Assembly: GCA_963556195.1 (NCBI GenBank) | Contig: OY744520.1 | Location: forward strand, 147,501-211,500 | Length of the DNA stretch: 64,000 nucleotides | DNA from: Sepiola atlantica | Taxonomy: Eukaryota > Mollusca > Cephalopoda > Sepiida > Sepiolidae | Reading direction: 5' to 3' | Shown here: piece by piece, positions 55,641 to 64,000 of the stretch | Position numbering within the stretch: position 1 is the first letter of the stretch | Layout: each line of letters begins with the position of its first letter | Made by a program: the position numbers and the translations under genes | The notes under the pieces: generated by a model | The model's input: only the letters and a program-made list of their open reading frames with translations | What the model was told of the DNA's origin: nothing | Databases searched by the model: none

Positions 55641-55744
55641 TAAATTATTTATTTATCTGAGATATTGATTTTCTCCCGACGAGATGATAGTTAAAAGGGC
55701 CCTAGAAAGAATTCTGTTGATTGTTTTCGAAAGCACCCCCCCCC

Positions 55745-55802
<58 letters not shown>
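55745..55802. repeat. C run, (CA)n and (TA)n microsatellite
   Basis: Poly-C, then CACACACACA, then about 23 TA units. Confidence 0.9.
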
Positions 55803-55805
<3 letters not shown>

Positions 55806-55839
55806 GAAAAAGTCAGTTCATGAGAAGTGACATGAGAAA

Positions 55840-57030
55840 ATGGAGGAATTAAAAAATTTAGAAATGTTTAGGCATCAGCAAAATCAGCAACTGCGGTTGT
55901 ATAAGAGCAAGAATTATATCGAAAGAAAATGGATACAAACCAAATGGAATATCAATATATGGAATATATTGGGATGCGGGAAAATAGAATTATTGAAAGA
56001 ATAACAGAACGAAAAGCTTCGAATGGAAGATAAATTCTAAAACACAACAGAACGAACAGCTGGTACAAATGAAAAGATTTGAAGAGATATTTTTTCATAC
56101 CGAACAGAAAATCAGAAGAAGGGTCCTAAATAAACTGGAATATGAACCAGATTTTCCACTCCAGCATATTGCAAAGAACTGCCAACAGTTTATTAGCGTG
56201 CGTCAAGATTCAAAATATTTTGAACAGAGTGGAGTGTCACACATAAAAAATATCCGCAACAAGAACATCACTTCATCAGCTAAATTTAATAGTAAAAAAA
56301 ATTGAAAAATATTCTCCTTACACCATGTATTTGTTGCGGAAAGCTGCATTAGTAGAACATATATCTTTATAAAACGAAAAAGAGCTTTCACTGCAATCGC
56401 ATGGAACACAAATGTACGCATAGCATAGTAAAAAATAAAGTAATTAATTTTGTATTAGAATCGCTAAAAGTGACAAAGTGGAAAATATTAGGAAGTTTGT
56501 TCAAGTAAGAATATTGAATAGAAATATTAAAATGGCGCTTGACTCAAGCTATGATGTGTCAATTATAAATCTAAAGACATTGAAGAAAATTGGAAAGCCG
56601 ACTTTATTGATGACTAAAGTAATAGCCAAAAGTATCACTGGAGAACAAATTACATTCCAGAGAGAGCTGACAACTTCAGTTACGCTACAAGGAAAAACTT
56701 AAAAATTTAAAATGTTTAAAAGTCATGTAACATTCTGGACACCTATTGAATTAAAATGCTTCAACTGTGTAATTTTCCTATAAATTGGTTCTGCCAGAAT
56801 ATAAAAAAATTAAATGCTACAGCAGAAAAGGTAAAGAAAGAATTGAAAGAAAGGTTTTTGGAAGTGTTGTCTCGTGGAAAGAAGTAACAGCAAAATCTAA
56901 GTTGAAAACAAATACAGAACCGATCTTACAAAACGATACGTTAGGCTTTTTAATTCAAATATTCGCAATAAAAATGTTTTTAGATTTTTTATTATTTAAA
57001 TCTTTGAACAATATATGTTCATGTACGTAA
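55840..57030 (+). pseudogene. Gypsy gag and protease, degenerate
   Basis: EELKNLEMFRHQQNQQLRLY opens gag at 55840. At 56069-56305, LQHIAKNCQQFISVRQDSKY and EQSGVSHIKNIRNKN form the part before the knuckles. A knuckle-like CICCGKLH ... FHCNRMEHKC follows in another frame at 56320-56395. At 56478-56702 a protease core reads IKMALDSSYDVSIINLKTLK, where the catalytic DTG is replaced by DSS. That change and several stops indicate a dead element. Order gag, zinc knuckle, protease is normal for Gypsy. Truncated before RT. Confidence 0.7.
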
Positions 57031-57720
57031 AGATAATTGAAGTTAATTGAGAAGTCGATCAATGGTTTTTTCAATATCGGATTTCAATGGTGTGGATATT
57101 TTAATAAGATTCTATTTTGGATAATCTTTTAGCGATATTTTCATGAACGCAAAGATTATTAAAGTTTATATCTGAAATTGAGAAGCAATCAATATGCTTT
57201 TATTAATAATGTTTGAACTGGCGAATTTTAATGGCATTGATTTTTTACATTTTTTATTGTTAATTTGGAAACGTGATTTCACTTTTACCTTTTGTATAAT
57301 GATCTACCAACATGTCGATGAAGGAAATGATCAATAAAGTTAATAAATAATAATTTCAACATCAAAAAGTCATTCATGTCTTTTTTCTGAACTGGCGAGT
57401 TTTTTATGCATTGTTTGAATTGGCGAGTTTTGAATAAACAAATTAATTCAGCTTTTAAAAAGATGTTTCCAAATTTTAAAAACTCTTGTATATAATTATT
57501 AGAGAATTCTGCAATGTAAACGAATGGATATAGATTTATATTTAAGACGAGGGTTAAAACAAAATTGATACTCTTTGCAGCAGTTTGTCCTTTTTAAATA
57601 AAATCAGTCTGTTACCAAAACTCTTTAAAATTTCTCATTAAATATCAAATAGTGAAATACCTTTAATTAGGATGTCACGGTTACACCCATTTTCAAGTAC
57701 AAAGTCGATCGATAAAGACT
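57031..57720. other. AT-rich upstream region with repeat R3
   Basis: 57570-57710 shares CAGTTTGTCC, AAATCAGTCTGTTACCAAAA and TTACACCCATTTTCAAG with 43265-43560. GAACTGGCGAGTTTT-type units repeat at about 57212, 57388 and 57416. No gene. Confidence 0.6.
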
Positions 57721-57723
57721 TCT

Positions 57724-57730
57724 TATAAAA
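57724..57730 (+). promoter_or_regulatory. candidate TATA box
   Basis: TATAAAA stands 44 bases upstream of an ATG in good context (GCAACCATGT). The equivalent position in the repeat copy at 43.55 kb reads CATAAAA, so the box may derive from the repeat. Confidence 0.4.
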
Positions 57731-57773
57731 CTGTTATCGGCCGATTGAGGAGCACATTCACCAAAAAGCAACC

Positions 57774-57810
57774 ATGTCTCCAAAGTTTCTTCTGGTGTGC
57801 GGACTTTTCG
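57774..57810 (+). CDS. candidate first coding exon of a small secreted protein
   Basis: The ATG has A at -3 (GCAACC before it) and reads MSPKFLLVCGLF, then one base (G) before a consensus splice donor GTAAGA at 57811. The exon is 37 nt and ends in phase 1. The next candidate exon (60785-60826) begins after a T-rich acceptor and would continue the peptide as V-ASYLSKGADSSCA, giving a textbook signal peptide: a short polar start, a hydrophobic core of about 12 residues and a small-residue cleavage region. A TATA box lies 44 bases upstream. No family can be named from this much. Splicing is inferred from sequence only. Confidence 0.4.
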
Positions 57811-58009
57811 GTAAGAACTCATTATTTTCTTTGTTCTGTTTATTTTTGATCGGCTTTTATATTTTTATCTATTTTAATGAAATCTCTTGTTTACTTTTTG
57901 ATCTCATTTCCACTTTTAATGAAAAATACCATTTATATAAACTCATTACCATATTAAGGTCTTAAGAAACAAACCATTTGTTAATATAATTAGCGATCGC
58001 TTTAATACA

Positions 58010-58570
58010 TCATCCTTCGTACCTAAGATAAAATATATTTTTCTGTGACAATTTTTATTATCAAGCATGAAATACTGGAACTAAAATTTTGTTAGAAAAC
58101 TGTTTCGTCGTATTCAGAAAACGACAATTTCTCTTCATTCCTTTTCTCAACGTTAAAGTGTTTTCTTTTCTCGCAGAATGTACACACTTTGTTAAAATAC
58201 AGTTTTATTTCAACTTCTCACTCTATTATTATTATTAACAAATATTCAGAGCATACAACCAAAGTCTTTTTCAATAATCCAACATTTCAATTACAGACAT
58301 GAATCTGATTTTTCGTTTCCAGTGTTGTGTGCAACATAAGTTCGGCTTATTTTCGTGTCCTTGTCGCCAGAGTTGTGCGACATACGTTCGAGAAAAAAAT
58401 ATTGGTTGAAATAAGTCCGAGTACCTTATCTCCTGTGTGCTGAATTATAGGTTTTGAATCCTCGCTGTCAGTGTTGTGACCATGAAGAGCCGATGATAAT
58501 TAAGACAACACGGTGATATATTTACGAGGCTTTATTTACAGAAATAATAGCCCCCAACATCTCCATTCAA
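58010..58570 (-). mobile_element. Gypsy 5' region and LTR piece (antisense to 53.5-54.0 kb)
   Basis: Reverse-complement match to 53480-54020 across ACTGACAGCGAGGATTC, the region after the LTR boundary, and the LTR end itself (TGTTGTGACCATGAAGAG at 58473 on the plus strand). No coding frame remains. Confidence 0.6.
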
Positions 58571-58818
58571 TTCACTTCCTGTCGACATATCAATGACATG
58601 TTCACACATTTCTAGTCTAATAGTATCCAGAGAACAGCCTTTTTTTATTTTACGTTACCGCTAGATTGAAGGTAAGGAATGTTATTAAAGACAATGTGTA
58701 AAGTTCTAAAATTGGTACAAGGGGTAACAAAATAGCCAAACAAAACCTTTTCTATTTTTTACATATTTGTCAGTTCGTCCATTATCTTCAAAATAGTATT
58801 ATTGTGGCAATCTGTTAT

Positions 58819-58965
58819 TGTTGTGACCTTGAATGGCCGATAATAATTAAGATAAGATGGTAGTATATTTACAATAGTGTATTTACAGAAGTACAGAAAT
58901 GGTATGTTACAGAAAGTATGTGCCCAATACTGTGGCCATGACTGTCACCAATGATTGCCACAACA
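58819..58965 (-). mobile_element. 147-bp LTR-like unit related to repeat X
   Basis: On the plus strand it starts TGTTGTGACC and ends TTGCCACAACA, i.e. inverted TGTTGTG/CACAACA ends. Its interior matches 53460-53626, and the flanking sequence to 59040 continues as repeat X (GGGTAGATCAAC). No target duplication is found, so it is a fragment within a larger LTR rather than a clean solo unit. Confidence 0.5.
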
Positions 58966-59049
58966 CTTAGTCGTTACTCTATTCATAGTGTCTGGAAGAG
59001 TCCATCTATTCCCAAAATAGGGTAGATCAACTCACACTATAATACTTAT

Positions 59050-59948
59050 CCTTTTTCACTTCAGGTAACTTTCTCGTAATCGGTCACTTTCCAGGAATTC
59101 CGAACTGAAACCTAAATTTTATCCAAATTCTACATTTATTTTTAGATATTAAGTATAAGTTAAGTTTTTCTAAAGTTCTTCCACAGGATTAACAACCTCG
59201 CTGAAAGATTCACTCTAGGATATTGCTAAACCAACGCCATTATCCACTACACCCTTTGTTCTGTTTCAGAAAACATTATGATATACATATCAAATATTTT
59301 AGACCCTACTCTTACGCGTTTATCTAGCTTGGTCTACACTAATATAGTCTAATAATATCTTAGCCAGTAGTGAAAATAACATGTACGTATACTCTCAATG
59401 TGCTATACTAGTCGTTGGTACTTCTTTTTTTCTTACTCTTTTTCTCTTTATTCTTCCTTCTGCTTGCTTTTCTCTTACGTTATTTATTTCAGCTGCTCTT
59501 TCTAACGTATTTACAAACAACTGCCTTGGTGTCACTTAGTTAAATCAATATTTTATATTCTCTGTCGATACTGCAGTGTCATAGCTGTATTAGTAATATT
59601 AAACTTGACGAGTGTTTAGGATGGTAAAATAATTTGTTATTGAGCACATCCATCACTATAAGAATCAAATCTGCATAAACCAGTGATTTAATACGTATTA
59701 TAAGACTGGGCTAGTTTTTAAGATAGATAGAGAACAATTATGGGTTACCTGGCCATTAATCACTATAAAAAAATGGTTTTCAGAAATAACTGCATGTAGT
59801 GCTAGACTAATCAAGGGCGATTTTTCAAAATAAGTTTTAAATGTTTAATTCGATATTTCAGCCATACATGTCATAGATTGTCTAAATGGGTTCTATGTTG
59901 TATATTGTCGGCTTTTCATTGGTCAGAGATGACGATGTTTTCCTGTAT
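59050..59948. other. stretch without an identifiable gene
   Basis: No frame with domain signature; no repeat noted. Confidence 0.35.
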
Positions 59949-60079
59949 ACTTGACGGTGGCTAAGTGGTTAACAGCACGGACCTGGGTGTGCCAATTAGT
60001 TCCACAGAAACACTTTCATCGAAAACAACACATGACTTTGTGTCTAACCTCCCGTAGAGGAGGTAAATAAAATACTTTT
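59949..60079 (+). mobile_element. tRNA-derived SINE-like unit, copy 2 (B-box deleted)
   Basis: GGTGGCTAAGTGGTTAACAG (A-box-like), then the body GACTTTGTGTCTAACCTCC and the tail GAGGAGGTAAATAAAATAC, as at 26075-26222. About 25 bases containing the B-box are missing. Confidence 0.7.
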
Positions 60080-60338
60080 GTCGGAAGATAAAAACCACGA
60101 CGACTTCACATTTTATTTTTAGCTTTTGTTCAAACCTAATTAATATTTGTTTATTATCAAAAGTCATTTGAATCATGATGCGACAACATTAAAATAAGTT
60201 TAATATACCAAAGAAATTTACGAGCAAAATATTCATAATTTCTTTATCGTAAATATCGAGAATAATATCACCGTGTAATTTACACCGTCTAAACTAATAT
60301 TTAATGTTTCGAATTTTTTTAGATGAGGATTGATAAGT

Positions 60339-60693
60339 TGGATTATTTGGATTATTCGGACTACTTTATTCATCTTGGATGTTATTCTTATCATGTTTCG
60401 GCCGATGTAACCACCGATCTTCTTCTGGTGCGTCTTGTCGAACTCAGGAATGTTTATGTTGAACTCGGGAATCTGTAAGGAATGTTGAACGGAACCCTTT
60501 ATTTAATCGAGAGCAAGGTACCCCCATGGATTAATGAAAGGGTTCCGTTCAAAATTCCGTAGAAATTCCATTTCAGAGTTTGACATGAAGATGAACGAGT
60601 TCAACAAGACGCACTAGAAGAAGGTCGGAGATTATATTGTTGGGAGAATAACATTCAGGATGAGAACAGTCGTCCAAATAATCCAAATGATCC
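60339..60693. mobile_element. ~355-bp foldback (MITE-like) element
   Basis: Left arm from TGGATTATTTGGATTATTC and right arm ending AATCCAAATGATCC are imperfect reverse complements over about 165 bp each, centred near 60518. Shared blocks include GATCTTCTTCTGGTGCGTCT, AAGGGTTCCGTTCAA and GTTGAACTC. No coding frame. The layout is that of a foldback or hairpin MITE; target duplication not identified. Confidence 0.75.
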
Positions 60694-60750
60694 ACAAAAT
60701 GTAATAAATATTTTGTAACTAAAGATTTGTAATCTTTCAACACTTTCTGA

Positions 60751-60826
60751 ATGTCAAAACTGTCGTTGTTTTGTGTTCTTGTAGTTGCTTCATATTTGTC
60801 AAAAGGAGCGGATTCGTCATGTGCAG
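60751..60826 (+). CDS. candidate signal-peptide exon of a small secreted protein
   Basis: This can be read two ways. From ATG 60751 it encodes MSKLSLFCVLVVASYLSKGA then DSSCA, itself an excellent signal peptide, and ends in phase 1 at the donor GTAAGG (60827). Alternatively a splice acceptor inside it (T-rich tract then TAG at 60782-60784) makes 60785-60826 a 42-nt internal exon, in frame with the exon at 57774-57810. The acceptor tract and the shared phase favour splicing; the weak Kozak context of 60751 (T at -3) agrees. Whether one gene or two, the protein beyond the signal peptide is not visible with confidence. The foldback element ends 58 bases upstream. Confidence 0.4.
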
Positions 60827-61025
60827 GTAAGGCGAACTATTTCTTACTTATGTCTTACATTTTTAAACACGTGTGTTACCCCGCGTGATTCGGAACTTTT
60901 GAAATATGATTAGACGTACACGTGATCCGTTGGCTAACAGGCGTAACCATTACCATTATTTATTCTATTTTGGTTTCTTTTGAAAATTTTTAAATTGTGA
61001 CATATTACTATGCAATCCATACAGC

Positions 61026-61350
61026 TACATATCTAGAAAACGGAACTGACATAGTGATATGGGACAAAAAGAAAGAAGTCGCAACCCTTGTTGAAGTCAG
61101 TGTCCCTAATGATGCTCGCTTGAACAAAGCTGAAAGGGAAAAGATAACGAAATACCTAGGTCTTACGACATGAAAAGAAACTGGAATCTCAGGAATATCG
61201 CCATCATTCCAGTAATTATAAGAGCAACCGGACTCATGAAAAATAATTTAAAAAACTACTTGGCGAATATACCCGGTGAACCAAGTACAAGATAGATACT
61301 AACAATTGCACTTAAAGGAACAGTTAGAATCTTAAAAAGATTTCTCGGCC
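61026..61350 (+). pseudogene. LINE C-terminal tail fragment
   Basis: YLENGTDIVIWDKKKEVATL, VEVSVPNDARLNKAEREKI and TKYLGL, then, after a stop, IIPVIIRATGLMKNNLKNYL and IALKGTVRILKRFL. These are the terminal motifs (D--VP-D-R----E--KI-KY, then IP-VIGA-G---K-L) of several LINE pol proteins. It lies 200 bases after the signal-peptide exon but is not part of it. Confidence 0.7.
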
Positions 61351-61984
61351 GGAGTGTCTGAAATAGCGAGTGAGTGTCTGGCATCCGGTAGGATGCCCCA
61401 TTCCCAGCAACAACAAAAAAGATAAGAAAATTGTAAAAAAAGTTTAGAGAGAACTTGAATGCCTACTAGACACAATCCTCAAATGTCTAAAGTTTCTCTG
61501 TACAGAGATTTTACAGGACAATCTGGCAAGAGGATACTTCTCTCTACAATGAAAACCTGACTAAATATAAAAAATAACAGTATTCGAAGCCCAAAATAAG
61601 ATCCCCTCTGTATGGCTTCTTCATACTGGCTTATACGAGGAATGTTGCACCTTATCCTAGTGATGTTACCTCAAGTAACAGCACTTAGCTTGATACTCCA
61701 CCAGACAAGATGAATTCTTGTCCTGGAATCCGGTAAGGCAAAGAGACCATAAGAGAGATATACTAAAACATAGTTTACTGATCAATTGGAGAGAGGAAAA
61801 TTAATGTTCTTAACTTTTTACTAACTCAACGTTTGAGAGGTAAAAAAGAACTTTAATGGAATATTCGAATATCTATGTATCTCATATAGAGATCTAGTGC
61901 TAGCCCCAGGATGAGGCCACTTGATTTCTGAGAACTTCGAGTCAAGTAAAATGAAACAAAATATTACTAATAATACTAAAATGA
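61351..61984. other. stretch without an identifiable gene
   Basis: CTCGGCCGGAGTGTCTGAAATAG and nearby short repeats; nothing recognised. Confidence 0.35.
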
Positions 61985-61992
61985 TGATGATG

Positions 61993-62078
<86 letters not shown>
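61985..62078. repeat. (ATT)n microsatellite
   Basis: About 30 ATT units with flanking ATG/GATG triplets. Confidence 0.95.
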
Positions 62079-62608
62079 GATGTAGCAGTTATATTATTCT
62101 TTATTATTCTAATATAAACGTAGAGACTTATTTGTCATCTCATTTACATATTGTCTATACAGTAACACGTATGTGAAGTAGATGACCACGCTAAAAAAGA
62201 GAGTTACTTTTTTTCTTAGTTCTCACAAAAGCACTAACAAATATTAGAGAGTAGTTAACTTAACATAGAGTGAAAGGTTCGAGAGAACCACATAGATATC
62301 ATAGAAAGAGATTGTTGACCTGCCCAGTTAACGATAAAATATGGCTAATTTAATTTAAACAATTGAAAATGTTTTTAAACATAATTCAATCTTAGGACTA
62401 AATTATATTTTAGGATGTATTTTGTATTATTAAAGTATATATGAAATAGACCACCCCTCCTGGTAAACAAATATAGATAAACTCATATTATTATAGATTT
62501 ATATTTAAATCTAATTAGATATTTAACTTCATAGAAAACAGACATAACCTTTGATAACATAATTGATAAGTAAAAGGATAAAATAATCCGATGGTATGAA
62601 TTCAAAAG
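62079..62608. other. stretch without an identifiable gene
   Basis: AT-rich; nothing recognised. Confidence 0.35.
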
Positions 62609-62764
62609 GAACAGTGGAAGACTTAAGACTCAATGTTTCGCCAAGCTGTTGTGTGGGCTTTTTCAAGAGCGAAACAATGCTAAAAATGGCAAAGAAGTTG
62701 TTGCTCTTGAAAAAGCCAACACAACAGCTTGGAGAAACGTTGAGTCTTAAGTCTTCCACTGTTC
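62609..62764. repeat. 62-bp-arm long hairpin
   Basis: Arms 62609-62670 and 62703-62764 pair with only three mismatches around a 32-nt loop. Each arm contains GCTCTTGAAAAAGCC and AAGTCTTCCACTGTTC on one strand. A transcript would form an almost perfect 62-bp duplex. Confidence 0.9.
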
Positions 62765-63009
62765 ATTTTTAATTCTTAATATATAATTATATATATATTT
62801 ATATAACGTGTACGTATGTAGATAACATTTAAATATTTATTATTAAAATAATTATTTGTAGCCCCTTCTAAGCTAAGCGCGTTAATGAGTAAATACAAGA
62901 AGCCGTCAACGGCTATGATGCACGTTCCTTAGTATTAAACACTGTTATGACAGCCGACTATAGCTGCCCGCCTTTCTTGAAACATATAGGTTTCATTTCT
63001 CACCTCGTC
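62765..63009. other. short AT-rich interval
   Basis: Nothing recognised. Confidence 0.3.
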
Positions 63010-63080
63010 TGTAGCCTCATTGGTTAGCATGCTCCGAATTCAAGTTAAATATGACTCTTGTTCGAGGTTCGAATAGTGCG
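63010..63080 (+). mobile_element. possible tRNA-derived SINE head
   Basis: A-box-like TAGCCTCATTGGTTAGCATG and B-box-like GAGGTTCGAATAG stand about 50 bases apart, as in tRNA genes. The acceptor stem does not pair, so it is not a functional tRNA. Confidence 0.4.
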
Positions 63081-63142
63081 ATGGCGTGAATGGTTGTCTC
63101 TATACTGATATTTCCGCAAAGATGAAACGTATACGCATGTAC

Positions 63143-63145
<3 letters not shown>

Positions 63146-63221
<76 letters not shown>
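63146..63221. repeat. (TA)n microsatellite
   Basis: About 37 TA units with one AAA interruption near 63196. Confidence 0.95.
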
Positions 63222-63222
<1 letters not shown>

Positions 63223-64000
63223 GTCATCCACAGACAGCTGGTTTATCTTTTCAAGTCTTATCAATGTGACTAAACATGGCAAGATTTGAAACTGGGGTAA
63301 TGGTGGTTTGGATCAACCGAGCAGCCGAACTCGCTGCTAAAAGTAGTAATTATATCGTATTGAATGAACGTATTCATTTATTTACATTTTTTACGATACT
63401 GATAACCGAAAGCACCTAATTGTTTTTACAGAAGAATCTTGTTTTACGCTAATTGGAAACTGTCATTTCCTCTACTTGAATGCTCTACTCATATGGAAAC
63501 AACAATATTCATAAATGAATATTAAATTATTTTTACGTACATACGACGTTGTTACAAGCTTATGCTCTCATCAGTGTAGAGAAGCGATAATTTTTGACAG
63601 TCGCAAGTTGCGACCCTGGATCACAGAGTCAACCCAGACCCGTACGCTTTCGCTCTATCCTCAAGGGGAAGACATTAAGTTAAATTTATGCCAAATACAG
63701 CGGGTCGTAAACACCAGACAGTCTAAAAGGTTCAACGAACTTAATCGGAGCCTTGCTTTACAGCTTAAGTGAATGTACGTTTTAATATCTCCGAACAGTG
63801 TTCAACTTTAATCTCTTAAAGAGGCATATATAACCATATTCATGAATAAGTATTAAATTATTGATATACATATACCACGTGACATCTGTTTACACAAGGT
63901 TTTGAGATTATCTGGGCACATGAATCTACCATCGGTAATCACCTGGTTAGTACGAATACTTGTTCTAACCATGGGTGGTTTTCTGTTTTACACAGTTCCA
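63222..64000. other. right-edge stretch; possible third exon at 63432-63514
   Basis: A T-rich tract followed by CAG at 63429-63431 precedes a phase-1-compatible frame that reads ESCFTLIGNCHFLYL and stops at 63512-63514. It could be a terminal exon for the signal-peptide exon at 60826, but any AT-rich DNA gives such matches. An ATTCATRAATRARTATTAAA motif occurs at 63510 and again at 63840. The 85-codon frame at 63515-63772 has no family signature. Confidence 0.2.

Noticed and set aside
61026..61140. Third exon of the secreted-peptide candidate, using the CAG at about 61024
   Set aside because: The sequence is a recognisable LINE C-terminal tail, so an exon call would be wrong.
62609..62764. 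Hammerhead-like GAAAAAGCC ... GGCGAAAC pattern in each hairpin arm
   Set aside because: The spacing in the CTGANGA position is two bases too long and the core bases differ, so I keep only the hairpin call.
1..64000. CRISPR array, operon, prophage or bacterial defence system
   Set aside because: No spaced palindromic repeats, no ribosome-binding-site-linked gene clusters. Gene content is eukaryotic retroelements throughout.

Overview
This is animal nuclear DNA made almost entirely of decayed transposable elements and simple repeats. Intronless, frameshifted retroelement genes on both strands, long (TA)n, TATG-type, (TCTA)n and (ATT)n arrays, tRNA-derived SINE-like units and a short spliced secreted-peptide candidate all point to a metazoan. 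A short AAGGGARRTAACTC-like motif recurs (about 1955, 14475, 23135, 55257). I associate this motif with molluscan repeats, and the TGTATG-rich arrays remind me of cephalopods, but lineage is an inference. No prokaryotic gene organisation is present.

Layout. 1-4700: three Penelope-like element (PLE) fragments, including a 400-codon uninterrupted PLE reverse-transcriptase half running off the left edge, plus TA arrays. 5200-7560: a large inverted repeat carrying a PLE-type hammerhead-like motif in each arm, with a 200-bp solo LTR in the spacer. 7590-8830: TC/TA arrays, a TA-bracketed hairpin, an RTE-like LINE tail (-) and a Gypsy polypurine tract/LTR junction. 8830-14230: a two-ORF Tx1-like LINE, broken by frameshifts. 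14331-23940: a dispersed repeat family (two copies), long gene-free AT-rich DNA, and a 1586-bp Merlin DNA transposon with TIRs and an 8-bp target duplication. 23940-25801: Gypsy pol plus LTR. 26060-28075: SINE, hammerhead-like motif, and two PLE ends in inverted orientation around a TA array. 28800-32020: microsatellites, Gypsy pol, 3' end of a CR1/Jockey-like LINE. 32040-37000: PLE, a Gypsy element with both LTRs inserted in an older LTR-like repeat, and a LINE tail. 37480-40880 and 44765-47600: antisense CR1/Jockey-like LINE copies, one split by the second 200-bp solo LTR. 49195-55625: RTE-like and other LINE tails, a CR1/Jockey-like LINE, the LTR-like repeat, a frameshifted host-like coding fragment, and a PLE. 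This stretch mirrors 32-37 kb in inverted order. 55840-57030: Gypsy gag/protease. 57724-60826: TATA box and one or two possible first exons of a small secreted protein. 58-64 kb: LTR pieces, SINE-like units, two foldback elements, microsatellites.

How parts relate. Almost every protein-coding trace is a retroelement polymerase, gag, nuclease or transposase, and nearly all carry frameshifts or stops. The most informative observations are (i) hammerhead-ribozyme-like folds just downstream of PLE GIY-YIG ends, on the same strand; (ii) two solo LTRs of identical length (200 bp) with perfect 5-bp target duplications; (iii) an intact-boundary Merlin element; (iv) a Gypsy insertion whose empty site is apparently preserved about 17-20 kb away in inverted orientation; and (v) a candidate secreted-peptide gene near 57.7-60.8 kb, the only locus that looks like a possible host gene. 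All coordinates were read by eye; repeat identities were not computed.
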